From contig JAFUKO010000101.1 in NCBI GenBank assembly GCA_017473555.1, positions 1 to 64,000 on the forward strand: a DNA stretch of 64,000 nucleotides, given 5' to 3'. The position numbers and the translations under genes are program-made. How positions within the stretch are numbered: the first letter of the stretch is position 1; each line of letters starts with the position of its first letter. This DNA is from Ruminococcus sp. (lineage in GTDB: Bacteria > Bacillota > Clostridia > Oscillospirales > Acutalibacteraceae). Positions 1 through 9,538 of the stretch are shown here, in pieces. The notes beneath the pieces were generated by a model that saw only the letters and a list, made by a program, of their open reading frames with translations, ran no database searches and had not been told where the DNA came from.

Positions 1-51
1 AATTTTAGCGCCCAATAAAACTGCCAGTGGTACTAATTGAACAAAAGTATA

Positions 52-77
52 ATAAAAAAGCCTCCCGATTGGGAGGC
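52..77 (-). terminator. Intrinsic terminator after valS and its 3' repeats
   Basis: A 7-bp GC-rich stem (60-66 with 71-77, loop GATT) is followed on the minus strand by a T-rich run. It ends the valS transcript beyond the two repeat units at 99-308, so those repeats should be transcribed as valS 3' UTR. Confidence 0.85.
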
Positions 78-98
78 TGTTCTTAAATTGTCTGTGTA

Positions 99-155
99 GT
101 GATATCATAATCGGACGCTTTGAGATTTGCAAGGCTCGATTGCTCGGACGCTTAA
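99..155 (-). repeat. Truncated copy of the dispersed intergenic repeat (type 1)
   Basis: Read on the minus strand it begins with TTAAGCGTCCGAGCAATCGA, like the full unit at 152-308 to which it is joined. It keeps the first 40 or so bases, then jumps to a GATTATGATATCA end. It looks like a tandem unit with its hairpin core deleted. Confidence 0.75.
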
Positions 156-308
156 TATATCACGCCTCGCTCAATCTCGCATCTCTTCCAAATCTCTACT
201 GTTCCTCGACCACTTGCTAAAATCAAAGAATATATGAAATCTTTGATTTTTTAACGCGTGGACTCGGTCACTTTGAGATTTGTAAGGCTCGATTGCTCGG
301 ACGCTTAA
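152..308 (-). repeat. Dispersed palindromic intergenic repeat, type 1, copy A
   Basis: This is a unit of about 155 bp, sense on the minus strand, running from TTAAGCG to GAGGCGTGATATATT. It contains the valS stop codon in its first bases. An inner stem pairs AAAATCAAAGA (219-229) with TCTTTGATTTT (240-250). A second helix pairs CCAC (210-213) with GTGG (258-261) across a 2-nt TT bulge, and an outer helix pairs CAAATCTC with GAGATTTG. Related copies lie near 14832-14989, 23398-23545 and 25107-25256, with different but still paired stem sequences. Confidence 0.85.
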
Positions 309-2929
309 TCCAGTGCTTCGATAGCAGCTTTGATGAGAGCGATTTTCTCTCTCTCACGCTGTGCCTGTCCTTTGATTTTCTCAATAACAGCTTCAGGAGC
401 TTTTGCCATAAAGCCTGCGTTGTTGAGCTTACCCTCGTCCTGAGCGAGCATTTTCTCAACCTGAGCGAGCTCCTTGTTCAGACGCTTGAGTTCTTCTTCC
501 TTATCAACGAGGTCGCTCATAGGGATGTAGATTTTAGCGTCGTTTGTAACAACTGTTACTGCTTTGTCGAGTGTGAATTCGTCGCCGATTTCGATTTCAG
601 TAGCGGAAGCGAGCTTCTTGATAAACTGAATACCGTGTGCGAAGGTGTCTTTCTTATCAGTTGCGATAAAGTAGTTTGCCTTCTTTGATGGTGGAACGTT
701 CATCTCGTTTCTGCGTGTACGGATAGCAGTGATAGCTTCCATAATAACTTCCATCTGAGCTGCTTCAACAGGGAAGTGAAGGGCATCAGTGTACTCAGGA
801 TATTTTGAAAGCATAATTGTGTCGCCCTGATGTGGGAGAGTCTGCCAGATTTCTTCAGTGATGAATGGCATAAATGGATGTAAAAGCTTTAAAATCTTGT
901 CGAGTACATAGAGAAGTACCTGTCTAGCGTTCTGAGCTGAAACAGCATCTTCGCTGTTGAGTCTTGATTTAGCAAGCTCAATGTACCAGTCACAGTAGCA
1001 ATCCCAGATGAAATCGTAGAGCTTTTGTACTGCGATACCGAGCTCGAACTTGTCGATGTTGTCGGTTACTTCCTTAGAGAGTGTGTTGAGTGTGGAGAGA
1101 ATCCACTTATCCTCAAGCTCAAGTGTTTCAGGAAGTTCACAAGGTACATCGTGATCGTCGATGTTCATATGAACGAAACGGGAAGCGTTGTAGAGCTTGT
1201 TAGCAAAGTTACGGCAGGACTCAACTCTCTCTTCTGAGAATCTCATATCGTTACCTGGTGAGTTACCTGTAGCAAGGAAGAATCTCAGTGCGTCTGCGCC
1301 GTACTTGTCGATAACTTCGATAGGGTCAACACCGTTGTTAAGTGATTTACTCATCTTTCTGCCCTGTGAGTCACGAATGATGCCGTGGATGAATACAGTG
1401 TTAAATGGTACTTCACCCATATGATGCATACCTGAGAAAATCATTCTAGCTACCCAGAAGAAAATAATGTCATAGCCTGTGACAAGAGTGTTGGTTGGGT
1501 AGAAATATTTTAAATCTTCAGCATCGTTTGGCCAGCCTAAGGTTGAGAATGGCCACAGAGCTGAACTAAACCATGTGTCGAGTGTGTCCTCGTCCTGATG
1601 TAAATGTGTGCATCCGCACTTTGGACAAACTGCAGGTGCTTCTTTAGCTACTACTGTTTCACCGCACTGGTCGCAGTAGTAAGCAGGGATTCTGTGACCC
1701 CACCACAGCTGACGTGAAATACACCAGTCTTTGATGTTTTCCATCCAGTGGTAGTAGATTTTGTCGAAACGTTCCGGAACAAACTTAACTCTGCCGTCTC
1801 TTACGCACTCAATAGCAGGTTCAGCGAGTGGCTTCATCTTAACGAACCACTGCTTTGAAACTCTAGGCTCTACTGTTGTGTGACAACGGTAGCAAGTACC
1901 AACGTTGTGTGAGTAGTCCTCAATTTTTACTAAGAAGCCGCCTTCTTCTAAATCTTTAACGATAGCCTTTCTAGCATCGTAACGATCCATACCTGCGTAT
2001 TTTGGATAATCCTCTGTGATTTTTGCATCGTCTGTCATACAGTTTAAGACAGGGAGGTTATGGCGTAAACCAACCTCAAAGTCGTTAGGGTCGTGTGCAG
2101 GAGTAATCTTAACTACACCTGTACCGAAATCCATCTCAACGTATTCGTCAGCGACGATAGGAATCTCACGTCCAACAAGTGGAAGTGTCAATGTTTTACC
2201 GATTAAGTCTTTGTAACGCTCATCGTTAGGGTTAACAGCGACAGCAGTATCGCCGAGAAGTGTTTCAGGACGTGTTGTAGCAAGCTCGAGGTAACCACTG
2301 CCGTCAGTGAGTGGGTAACGTAAATGCCAGAAATGACCTGCCTGCTCCTCAAACTCAACCTCTGCATCAGAGATAGATGTCTTACAGTGTGGGCACCAGT
2401 TGATGATACGCTCGCCCTGATAGATTAAGCCTTCGTTATATAATCTTACGAATACTTCTTTAACAGCCTCAGAACAGCCCTCGTCCATTGTGAAACGCTC
2501 ACGTTCCCAGTCACAGGATGTGCCGAGCTTTCGAAACTGCTTTGTAATTCTTGAGCCGTACTCTTCTTTCCAGTCCCATACACGCTCCAAGAACTTCTCT
2601 CTGCCTAAGATTTCTTTGCTTAGACCCTCCTTTTTGATAGCTTCAACTACCTTTGCTTCAGTAGCGATAGAAGCGTGGTCAGTGCCAGGAAGCCAAAGCG
2701 CACAGTAACCCTGCATACGTCTGAAACGGATGAGGATATCCTGTAATGTGTTATCAAGGGCGTGTCCGATGTGGAGCTGACCTGTGATATTTGGCGGCGG
2801 CATAACGATTGTGTAAGGTTTCTTATCCTTATCAATTTCTGCGTGGAAATAGTTGTTTTCCATCCAGAAGTCATATATTCTGTCTTCAACCTGTTTTGGG
2901 TCGTAAGACTTAGCTAATTCTTTAGCCAC
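305..2929 (-). CDS. valS: Valyl-tRNA synthetase
   Basis: Class I aminoacyl-tRNA synthetase that charges tRNA-Val in the cytoplasm. The HIGH signature appears as HIGHAL near residue 58 and the KMSKS loop as [10 protein letters not shown] near residue 525. Between them lie the CP1 editing domain and two Cys pairs (CYRC, CDQC/CPKC). The C-terminus is the Lys/Glu-rich coiled coil that contacts the tRNA elbow. I start at the GTG at 2929, because GGGAGG lies 8 nt upstream; the in-frame TTG at 2935 is only 2 nt from it. About 874 aa, normal for the family. Transcribed alone from its own promoter; I see no T-box leader. The stop codon lies inside a dispersed repeat. Confidence 0.97.
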   Translation of the reverse strand: MAKELAKSYDPKQVEDRIYDFWMENNYFHAEIDKDKKPYTIVMPPPNITGQLHIGHALDNTLQDILIRFRRMQGYCALWLPGTDHASIATEAKVVEAIKKEGLSKEILGREKFLERVWDWKEEYGSRITKQFRKLGTSCDWERERFTMDEGCSEAVKEVFVRLYNEGLIYQGERIINWCPHCKTSISDAEVEFEEQAGHFWHLRYPLTDGSGYLELATTRPETLLGDTAVAVNPNDERYKDLIGKTLTLPLVGREIPIVADEYVEMDFGTGVVKITPAHDPNDFEVGLRHNLPVLNCMTDDAKITEDYPKYAGMDRYDARKAIVKDLEEGGFLVKIEDYSHNVGTCYRCHTTVEPRVSKQWFVKMKPLAEPAIECVRDGRVKFVPERFDKIYYHWMENIKDWCISRQLWWGHRIPAYYCDQCGETVVAKEAPAVCPKCGCTHLHQDEDTLDTWFSSALWPFSTLGWPNDAEDLKYFYPTNTLVTGYDIIFFWVARMIFSGMHHMGEVPFNTVFIHGIIRDSQGRKMSKSLNNGVDPIEVIDKYGADALRFFLATGNSPGNDMRFSEERVESCRNFANKLYNASRFVHMNIDDHDVPCELPETLELEDKWILSTLNTLSKEVTDNIDKFELGIAVQKLYDFIWDCYCDWYIELAKSRLNSEDAVSAQNARQVLLYVLDKILKLLHPFMPFITEEIWQTLPHQGDTIMLSKYPEYTDALHFPVEAAQMEVIMEAITAIRTRRNEMNVPPSKKANYFIATDKKDTFAHGIQFIKKLASATEIEIGDEFTLDKAVTVVTNDAKIYIPMSDLVDKEEELKRLNKELAQVEKMLAQDEGKLNNAGFMAKAPEAVIEKIKGQAQREREKIALIKAAIEALD

Positions 2930-2967
2930 TTTCAATTCCTCCCTATTATAAGGCTATATACGTACTC

Positions 2968-2996
2968 ATTATCGCATTTTTACTCACATTTGTCAA
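2968..2996 (-). promoter_or_regulatory. Sigma-A promoter for valS
   Basis: On the minus strand TTGACA (2991-2996) and GATAAT (2968-2973) are separated by exactly 17 bp, about 40 bp upstream of the valS start. Confidence 0.7.
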
Positions 2997-3020
2997 TGAT
3001 GCAGACAATATAAATAAAGG

Positions 3021-3061
3021 TAAAAACAAGAAACAGCGTGCGGAATTACCACACGCTGTTT
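3021..3061 (-). terminator. Terminator downstream of the Gld-type operon
   Basis: AACAGCGTG (3032-3040) pairs with CACGCTGTT (3052-3060). On the minus strand the stem is followed by TTTCTTGTTTTTA. It closes the operon whose last gene ends at 3169. The repeat at 3069-3168 lies between that stop codon and this hairpin. Confidence 0.75.
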
Positions 3062-3068
3062 GGCTTTT

Positions 3069-3168
3069 GTTGTAGTTGTACTTTGATTATCTCAAAAGCA
3101 CATATATTTTGGGATATGGGACGTCGAAATCGCCGACTTTATGAGGGCTGTGCACCTCGGACGCTTAA
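3069..3168 (-). repeat. Dispersed intergenic repeat, type 2
   Basis: On the minus strand it starts one base after the upstream stop codon with TTAAGCGTCCGAGG, then TGCACAGCCCTCA, which forms a GAGG/CCTC hairpin. It ends around GTGCTTTTGAGATAATC and a nearby ACAAC. The 14990-15126 unit shows the same start, the same hairpin and a similar CTTTTGAGGATC...ACAAC end, so I treat the two as one family. Confidence 0.65.
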
Positions 3169-4878
3169 TTAAAAGCTTCCGACTGTTTTGCCCATGATGA
3201 GGTCCTGGACACTCTGGGAGAACTTTGTGCAGTAGCTCTTGTAAACAAGGCTCTGGATGTTACCGTTGAGCTGTGCAACGTACTTTGTGTTGCCTGTCTC
3301 ATAAATGGTAACAGTGTCGGTTGGTCTGCCTGTTGAGTAGCTCAGTTTTATCCTCAGTGCTACTGTGTCAGAGCCTGAATCGTTTGATTTGCCTGCATTT
3401 TCCATTGCACAGATGTTCTGGTAGAACACATAGAAGTTGTCAGAATCGAGCTTTTTGCCGTTGTATCTGGCAGTTGTTGAGCTGACCTCTTCCTGTCCAC
3501 CTTCGGTGGTATCAACGCTTTCTGACTTGGTTGTGATATCAAATACATAAGTTCCGCTTGAGTCTGTTACTTCAATGCTTGAGAGTGACTCGAAGTTAGG
3601 GTTGATAACAGTATCAGGTGTCAACTTGTCTAAGGTTGTGTAAATCCAAGGGATTCGTGACGCTTCGATTGAGTAAATAATATTTGAATCTGCAATGATG
3701 TTTACCATATCATTCTGAGGTTTTGAAACTCGAAGATTCACTGATGTGTCAGGATAGACAGCAGAAAGTTCTGCGTATGGAGAAGACAAGCCGTACTGTG
3801 AGAGCTGTGAAGAGCTTGGGTTTACGCAAAGAGCCTCTGTACCACTGAGTCCACGGACAGCACCTGTGATGTTTGCAGCTTCAATCTCGCTGATGAACAT
3901 ATTTTTTGGTGCAATCATTTTATATGTTGTGTCGATTGCTTTGTCATCGTTAGGTCTAAGCTCGATTGTTGTGCCGTAAGCCTCGCCCTTTAAGGTGAGT
4001 GACTCAAACTCTGCGTTTTCTGTTGTAGAAGCAGCAGTGTTGATTTCGAGTGTGATGAGGTCTAAAACAGAGAATAAAAGACCATCAACAGCGTCGTTTG
4101 CGACAACGTAAACTACCTCGCTGTCACCAAACATTACGTATGTGCCAGCCTGTGACGGAGCTTCGTCGCCTACGATAATAGTAGCTGTTGTATCATCATT
4201 GTAGGTTGTCTTAACCTTTGCTCGTGGGTTATCAAAACCAAAGTCGGATGCCTTATCACCAACAGGGTCTGCTACTGAATCAAAAGTTAAAGATGAAACG
4301 TCGTTTGCGATAGTGTCAGGGCCACCTGTTTTGAGGGCAGTGTCATCAAAACCGACAAGTGTGTAAATTGTAGCATCGGTTTCTTCTTCGCCTGTTTCTT
4401 CGTTAATTGTGCGAGGTGTTTCAGCTAAAATAGTGAATGTGCCTGAGCTGTTCTCGACTTCAATTTTTGCGATATCAGACGGTGTGTACTCGATGAGTGT
4501 GCCGTAGCTGTTGTTATCGAGTTTACCTTTGCTGTTCAACTGGACATTAGCCTGATGTTCACCATTTTCGTCAACTGTGAGAGTTACCGGAGTGCCTGGG
4601 TCAAACTCTTTGTCAGTCTTAGTAGCTGGGATTGTAACCAAAGCTACAATAATAGCTGTAATCAGTACAATAGCAACTGCAGCGATGATAAACCACTTTG
4701 CGGTTTTTGAGAGCTTTGTAGGCTTTTTGTCGTCTTTTTTATTCATAACATCCGAAGTCTCACGCTCTAAGAAAGAACTCAGAGCGTCAGCCTGTTCGGT
4801 GTTTTCAGTAGTGTTTTCTGTTACTTCTTCAGGAGTAGTAACTTCGTTTTCGTTTAAGTTTTCTTTATTTTCAGCCAT
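3169..4878 (-). CDS. DUF4340-type membrane-anchored protein of a Gld-like ABC cluster
   Basis: About 569 aa. It has an acidic, Asn/Glu/Thr-rich cytoplasmic N-terminus, one membrane segment (about residues 60-85, AAVAIVLITAIIVALV) and a long extracytoplasmic region. Repeated sections there fit the DUF4340 family, whose members commonly follow GldG-type genes. The start at 4878 overlaps the stop of the upstream gene by one base (TAATG) with AGGAGG ahead of it. An earlier in-frame start at 4902 would bury that ribosome site. It is the last gene of ATPase-permease-GldG-DUF4340, so I infer an accessory subunit of that transporter. Its substrate cannot be read from the sequence. Confidence 0.8.
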   Translation of the reverse strand: MAENKENLNENEVTTPEEVTENTTENTEQADALSSFLERETSDVMNKKDDKKPTKLSKTAKWFIIAAVAIVLITAIIVALVTIPATKTDKEFDPGTPVTLTVDENGEHQANVQLNSKGKLDNNSYGTLIEYTPSDIAKIEVENSSGTFTILAETPRTINEETGEEETDATIYTLVGFDDTALKTGGPDTIANDVSSLTFDSVADPVGDKASDFGFDNPRAKVKTTYNDDTTATIIVGDEAPSQAGTYVMFGDSEVVYVVANDAVDGLLFSVLDLITLEINTAASTTENAEFESLTLKGEAYGTTIELRPNDDKAIDTTYKMIAPKNMFISEIEAANITGAVRGLSGTEALCVNPSSSQLSQYGLSSPYAELSAVYPDTSVNLRVSKPQNDMVNIIADSNIIYSIEASRIPWIYTTLDKLTPDTVINPNFESLSSIEVTDSSGTYVFDITTKSESVDTTEGGQEEVSSTTARYNGKKLDSDNFYVFYQNICAMENAGKSNDSGSDTVALRIKLSYSTGRPTDTVTIYETGNTKYVAQLNGNIQSLVYKSYCTKFSQSVQDLIMGKTVGSF

Positions 4879-6422
4879 TATCTGTGCCTCCTGCGTAACC
4901 ATTTAACGATACCTACTGTAACCACAGCCAGTGGAACAAGGAATCTGAAGATGATCTGAAGTATGGTTGAAGTGAATGTTGAGGTGATACCGAGCTCGTT
5001 TGCATCTAAGGTCTTGCCCTCAACTGTGATTGTAGCATTGTCACGGTCTGCGATTGTGTTGAACAGGTTGATGATATATGCTGAGTTGTTGAAGCTTGTA
5101 GCACTTAATGCTGACTCGGAGAATGCTGCATATGAACCGAACACGATGACGTTAGAGCTCTTTGTTTCGTCCTCGTTACCTGCTGTTGAAATAGCGGCAC
5201 CGACGAGCTTTTGTGGCTCTTCTTCGTTGTAATCCCAGCTGTCATCAGCATCAAGTGGCATCAGGACAGCGTTACCCGATGATGAAAGTAGTGATGTTGC
5301 CTGTGAATCAATAAGGGTTACAGGCATACAGTACATCAATACTACAGGGATTGATGTATCTCTGATACCGCTTGAGAACTCGGTTTCGTCGTAGTTGAAA
5401 ATTGAAATAAGGTTAGGGTAGAGTGAGTTTGTCATATACTGGGTATCGGTTTCGAAAATCCAGCTCTTTTCAACGCTCATGCCCCACTCCTCTAAGAGGG
5501 TGTCGATGTTTGGCATAGGGTCAAGCACGGTGTCGTTTGGAACGTAAAGCAGGGTGTGACCGTATTCGCCGTCATTGTAAAGCCAGTTTGAGAGAGTGTT
5601 GAAAGTGTCCTTATCGATATCGTTTGTCGGAGCGAAAAGAACTACAAACTGCGACTCGTCAGAAATCTTGCCGTTTAAGAGGTTTACGCTTTCGATTTTG
5701 TACGCATTGTTTGACATTAAGCTTGCAAAAGCGTCGGTTTCAAGCTCGCCGTGTCCTGAAAGAACGGTGATAGTAACCTTTTCCTCGGTTGTGACGTTTA
5801 ATACAGCTGTGAGCAACGCCTGTTCGAGCTTCTGACCGTCAACAACGTACTCGCCGTAGTAGGAGAGGTACTCCTGATTGTAGGTGAAAACATCTTCGTA
5901 TGCTACAGCGATGTAGTCTTCGCCGTGTTCTACCAGCATCAGGTATGATGCTCCCATCCAGTTGATGTCAGGATAAGATGAGGTGAATGTCGGATTTGTT
6001 GTCAGATCGACATAGCTTAAGGTGATGTTTTTTGACTCTCTTTCAAAAGCCTGTAAGAGCTTGTTGACCTGAATGTAATACTCGCCCTGAGCTTCCAGGG
6101 CCTTTTCATCCATCAGCACGTAAACGTTAACGTCTTTGTTAAGCTGTGCCATAAACTCGACTGACGGCTCGGTGAGCTCGTACACATTGTTTGATGTAAG
6201 GTCAGCACTCAGCACAGGAAAACGTGCTGTCAGCAGGTTTGCGACAATGTTGAGTCCTACTACGATAGCGATGAAAATAATTGTCAGAGCAATCGCAATT
6301 GAACCACGCTTTGCGTTTCTTGACTTAAAGAAAGCAACGAATTTGTTAGGCTTTTTAGCCTTGCTTTCTGTTTGTTCCTTGCTCTGTGTAGGAGCAAAAT
6401 TTTCTAAATCTTTGTTATTCAT
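4878..6422 (-). CDS. GldG-like ABC transporter auxiliary protein
   Basis: 514 aa with a basic N-terminus, one membrane segment at about residues 37-62, a large extracytoplasmic domain and a second membrane segment near the C-terminus, ending in a short Arg-rich tail (RRRHR). This is the layout of the ABC_transp_aux / GldG family. The external part has blocks such as LSGHGELETDAF and VLFAPTNDIDKD, as in that family. In Bacteroidetes GldG works with GldA/GldF in gliding; in Firmicutes the same set has no established role. The ribosome site AAGGAGG lies 8 nt before ATG. It sits between the permease (14-nt gap) and the DUF4340 gene (1-nt overlap). Confidence 0.82.
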   Translation of the reverse strand: MNNKDLENFAPTQSKEQTESKAKKPNKFVAFFKSRNAKRGSIAIALTIIFIAIVVGLNIVANLLTARFPVLSADLTSNNVYELTEPSVEFMAQLNKDVNVYVLMDEKALEAQGEYYIQVNKLLQAFERESKNITLSYVDLTTNPTFTSSYPDINWMGASYLMLVEHGEDYIAVAYEDVFTYNQEYLSYYGEYVVDGQKLEQALLTAVLNVTTEEKVTITVLSGHGELETDAFASLMSNNAYKIESVNLLNGKISDESQFVVLFAPTNDIDKDTFNTLSNWLYNDGEYGHTLLYVPNDTVLDPMPNIDTLLEEWGMSVEKSWIFETDTQYMTNSLYPNLISIFNYDETEFSSGIRDTSIPVVLMYCMPVTLIDSQATSLLSSSGNAVLMPLDADDSWDYNEEEPQKLVGAAISTAGNEDETKSSNVIVFGSYAAFSESALSATSFNNSAYIINLFNTIADRDNATITVEGKTLDANELGITSTFTSTILQIIFRFLVPLAVVTVGIVKWLRRRHR

Positions 6423-6436
6423 AGTCGCACACCTCC

Positions 6437-7141
6437 TTAGCTCCAGCGTTTTTTCTCAAATACTCTGATTGTCAGGAAGATGAATATAGCGATAACGCTT
6501 AAGAAGAACACGACATTTGAGAAATCGAGAATACCGTATGTGAAGTTGTTGAAATTCGAATTAAATGACAAAGCACTTAAAATGTTGATTAAAAACTGTG
6601 ACTGTGTGATGCTTGCGAGTGAGTCAATCATATATACAAGCAGACCCACAGCGATGCTGATAACAGCAGCGATAACCTGACTCTCGGTAAGAGCAGATAC
6701 AAAAATATCGATAGCGATGAGTGCACCGCCGAGTAACAGCATACCAAGTATTGTACACAGAATTACTGCCCAGTCAGGGGTTGTGAAAAAGCAGATGACA
6801 AGTGTATATACAAGGAAAATAGCTACGCAAAGAGCGTAGAGTGTGAACGCTCCCAAGAACTTGCCCATTACAATCTCGAATAGGTTAACAGGGGCGGTGA
6901 GTAATGCCTGGTCGGTTTTCTGACGTTTTTCCTCAGAGAACGACTTCATTGTGATAATCGGAATGAGGAAGAGTACAATCATAAACATATTTGCAAATAC
7001 AGGTGTCAGCGATGCTGAACCGTAGTACAGGCAGTAAAGATAGAAATACATACCTGAGAAGAAGTAGAAAACAGCGAGCACGATGTAACCGATAGCACTG
7101 TTGAAATACGCTGAAAGTTCGCGTTTTAAAATAGCAAGCAT
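6437..7141 (-). CDS. ABC-2 type permease, GldF-like
   Basis: 234 aa and almost entirely hydrophobic, with about six membrane helices. The cytoplasmic loop after helix 2 carries MKSFSEEKRQKTDQALLTAP, a hallmark of GldF/NosY-type ABC-2 permeases. Its ATG overlaps the ATPase stop (TAATG), which suggests translational coupling. The following gene's ribosome site covers this gene's own stop codon. Membrane half of the exporter formed with the ATPase at 7141-8082. Confidence 0.88.
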   Translation of the reverse strand: MLAILKRELSAYFNSAIGYIVLAVFYFFSGMYFYLYCLYYGSASLTPVFANMFMIVLFLIPIITMKSFSEEKRQKTDQALLTAPVNLFEIVMGKFLGAFTLYALCVAIFLVYTLVICFFTTPDWAVILCTILGMLLLGGALIAIDIFVSALTESQVIAAVISIAVGLLVYMIDSLASITQSQFLINILSALSFNSNFNNFTYGILDFSNVVFFLSVIAIFIFLTIRVFEKKRWS

Positions 7142-8082
7142 TATTTGTTACCTCCTTTTGCTCTCTGGTTTTCAGAAGTGAGCTTTAAGAAGCTCTCCTC
7201 AAGAGTAAGACCGCCGTTTTTCATCTCGAGGATAGTGCACTGAGCTTTTACCAAAGCGTTGAACACGCCTTTTCTGATGTCAACATTGTTGTCATAGTCA
7301 ACAGCGTAGCGGTTAGTACCTGTAACGCTGACCTTTTTAACGCCGTAAACTTCGTTAATTGCATTTGATACAGTGGAGGCTGAGCCTTCAACCTCAAGTA
7401 AAAGCTGACCTTTTCCTGAAAGTGCGGTGGAAAGCTCGTCTGTTTTAGCGTCGGCAACAATCTTGCCGTTTGAAATCACAACGATTCTGTCGCAGATTGC
7501 AGAAACTTCTGATAGCACGTGTGATGAGAAGATAACAGTGTGCTTTTTGCCAAGACCTTTAACAAGATTTCGAAATTCGATAATCTGCTTAGGGTCAAGA
7601 CCAACTGTAGGCTCGTCCAGAATAAGTACAGGTGGATTGCCGAGTAATGCCTGAGCAAAGCCGACACGCTGTTTGTAACCCTTTGACAGGTTTTTGATGA
7701 GTCGTTCCTGCACGTCAAGAATTTTGACGATAGCCATAACCTCTTTGATATGCTCCTCTTTTGGAAGCTTAACCTTTTTGATATCATACATAAATTCAAG
7801 ATAAGCTTTGACTGTCATATCAGGATACAGCGGAGGAATTTCAGGCAGATAGCCTATCTTCATTTTTGTTTCCTTAGGATTTTCGAGAATTTCAGAACCA
7901 TCAACGGTAACTGTGCCTGATGATGAGCTGAGATAACCTGTAATCATATTCATTGTGGTACTCTTGCCCGCACCGTTAGGACCTAAAAAGCCCAGAACTT
8001 CGCCACTGTTGACAGTAAAACTGATGTCGTCAACGGCTTTGATGTCACCGTAGACTTTAGTCAGGTTTTTAACTTCAACCAT
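7141..8082 (-). CDS. ABC transporter ATP-binding protein, GldA-like
   Basis: 313 aa. Walker A is GPNGAGKST near residue 35, the signature is LSKGYKQRVGFAQAL, and Walker B is VLILDEPTVGLDP, followed by an H-loop (FSSHVLSE). A C-terminal extension of about 90 residues fits the GldA/CcmA class of ABC-2 exporters. It is the first gene of the four-gene minus-strand operon. ATG at 8082 is preceded by AAAGGAG. Nothing in the sequence identifies the cargo. Confidence 0.92.
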   Translation of the reverse strand: MVEVKNLTKVYGDIKAVDDISFTVNSGEVLGFLGPNGAGKSTTMNMITGYLSSSSGTVTVDGSEILENPKETKMKIGYLPEIPPLYPDMTVKAYLEFMYDIKKVKLPKEEHIKEVMAIVKILDVQERLIKNLSKGYKQRVGFAQALLGNPPVLILDEPTVGLDPKQIIEFRNLVKGLGKKHTVIFSSHVLSEVSAICDRIVVISNGKIVADAKTDELSTALSGKGQLLLEVEGSASTVSNAINEVYGVKKVSVTGTNRYAVDYDNNVDIRKGVFNALVKAQCTILEMKNGGLTLEESFLKLTSENQRAKGGNK

Positions 8083-8470
8083 ATTTTTTGCTCCTTTGCT
8101 AAAGTTTTACGCAATTAAAAACAGCGTATATATGTACATACTAATAATACTATATAATTTTATGATAATAAAGCGATTTACACAATTGTTATCAAATTTT
8201 CAGCTGTTCGTCACATAAGAGCAAAAACTAAAGCCTCAAATGTAAACAAACATTTAACTTATCGGAAAAATTGCAGAAAAATATGCAATTTACGAGGTGT
8301 TTTCAAGGTTAAGTGAGAGTGGAAGTTCGATATAGTATGTTGCTGTTATGGGCGGTGTTTCAATTATCAAAATCTGTTTTCCAGTTTGTGTTTTTATGAA
8401 ATTATCAGAGTGATAAATTAAGTAAGAATAAAAGCGTTCGCTACCGTTCGCAAGCGTTCGTCGACGGTCG
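8083..8470. other. Gene-free upstream region of the Gld-type operon
   Basis: No ORF with a ribosome site is visible here. The AT-rich part next to 8083 should hold the operon promoter on the minus strand, but I find no clean pair of hexamers. Near 8432-8468 the motif CGTTCG is repeated several times just before the purine-rich satellite. Confidence 0.5.
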
Positions 8471-8474
8471 TAAC

Positions 8475-8600
8475 CAAGACCAAGAACAAGACCAAGAACA
8501 AGAAAAAGAATAAGACTAAGAAAAAGAATAAGACTAAGAATAAGACTAAGAAAAAGAATAAGACTAAGAATAAGACTAAGAAGATGAAGAAGACAAAGAA
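8475..8600 (+). repeat. Purine-rich short tandem repeat (AAGANN-type)
   Basis: About 125 bp built from hexamers such as AAGACC, AAGAAC, AAGAAT, AAGACT and AAGAAA, arranged partly in 12- and 18-bp periods. The plus strand is about 90 percent purine. One frame would read as a Lys-Asn-Thr-rich stretch, but it has no start codon or ribosome site, so I do not call a gene. It lies between the rnf terminator and the Gld operon promoter region. Confidence 0.8.
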
Positions 8601-8669
8601 TATTGTTCTGATAAATTGTCGAGCAGTACTCGACTGAATCTCTTTACTGTACAGCATTGGGTTTTTAGC

Positions 8670-8701
8670 AAAACAAAAACGGCACCGTTTAAGATGCCGT
8701 T
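8670..8701 (-). terminator. Terminator of the rnf operon
   Basis: AACGGCA (8678-8684) pairs with TGCCGTT (8695-8701). On the minus strand the stem is followed by TTTGTTTTG. It lies about 40 bp after the rnfB stop. Confidence 0.85.
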
Positions 8702-8738
8702 TGGTTTGATGTTAAGTCTGATATGATTGCGTAAAGCC

Positions 8739-9533
8739 TTAGATAGTAATGCACTTGCTTGGGCAGTTATCAACACATTTGCCACAGCCGGTGCATTTAT
8801 CCGGATCGATTGATGCACAGAAGTCCTTGACGGTGATTGCACCATATTCGCAGACTTTCATACACTTCATACAGCCGATACATGCGGCTTTGCACGCTTT
8901 CTTAGCTACAGCGCCTTTTTCTTTGTTGGAGCAACGAACAACTGCCTGCTCTTTGACAGGAGCTACAGTAATCAATTTTCGAGGACAAGCCTCAGCACAT
9001 AAACCACAGCCACCGCATTTGTCAATGTCAACAACGGCTACTCCGTTGCACACAGTGATAGCATCGCTTAAACAAGCGTTGACACAGTCGCCAAAGCCAA
9101 GACAGCCAAATGTACACGCTGTTATGCCACTTCCGTAGCGTGAAGCTGACAGACAGCTGTTGATGCCCTGAAACTCTGCCTTGTTAGTTGTATTATCGCA
9201 GTTGCCCATACAGTGGATGTGAGCAACTTTCTTGACTGTTTCGCCTGATGTACCTAAAAGCTCGCCGATAGCGTGAGTACACTCTTCGCCACCAACGGGA
9301 CATAGACCGACTTTAGCCTCGCCCTTTGATAGAGCGGATGCATAGCCTGAACAGCCTGAATATCCGCACGCACCGCAGTTGGCACCAGGGAGTAATTCGA
9401 GCACAGCCTCGGCTTTTTCGTCCTTTGGCACAGCCATTACGATTGATGCGATAGCAAGTATAAGACCGATAAGCAAGCCAATGCCTGCTACTACTAAAAC
9501 TGCGATAAGTACAGCAAATAATGTTTGATTCAT
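8739..9533 (-). CDS. rnfB: Rnf complex subunit RnfB, polyferredoxin
   Basis: About 264 aa. An N-terminal membrane anchor (VLIAVLVVAGIGLLIGLIL) is followed by the RnfB [4Fe-4S] motif with Cys 53, 56, 61 and 78 (C-X2-C-X4-C-X16-C). After that come several ferredoxin motifs: CGGCGLCAEACP, CIGCMKCMKVC and CTGCGKCVDNCP. It should accept electrons from reduced ferredoxin and pass them into the Rnf complex. ATG at 9533 is chosen because AAGGAGG lies 8 nt upstream; a TTG at 9554 would place that site inside the gene. It is the last gene of the operon. Confidence 0.95.
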   Translation of the reverse strand: MNQTLFAVLIAVLVVAGIGLLIGLILAIASIVMAVPKDEKAEAVLELLPGANCGACGYSGCSGYASALSKGEAKVGLCPVGGEECTHAIGELLGTSGETVKKVAHIHCMGNCDNTTNKAEFQGINSCLSASRYGSGITACTFGCLGFGDCVNACLSDAITVCNGVAVVDIDKCGGCGLCAEACPRKLITVAPVKEQAVVRCSNKEKGAVAKKACKAACIGCMKCMKVCEYGAITVKDFCASIDPDKCTGCGKCVDNCPSKCITI

Positions 9534-9538
9534 TCCAT

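Noticed and set aside
99..308. CRISPR array
   Set aside because: The repeats are long, imperfect and palindromic. They do not alternate with unique spacers of constant size, and no cas genes are near.
293..688. Long plus-strand frame inside valS
   Set aside because: It lies entirely within the valS coding region, has no ribosome site, and its protein has no recognisable features.
2936..3168. T-box leader for valS
   Set aside because: Only about 30 nt separate the promoter from the start codon. The upstream hairpin belongs to the neighbouring operon, and no T-box core sequence is present.
8418..8657. Reading frames across the purine-rich tract on both strands
   Set aside because: They owe their openness to the repeat composition. 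No start codon with a ribosome site is present, and the plus-strand Lys/Asn/Thr frame has no start at all.
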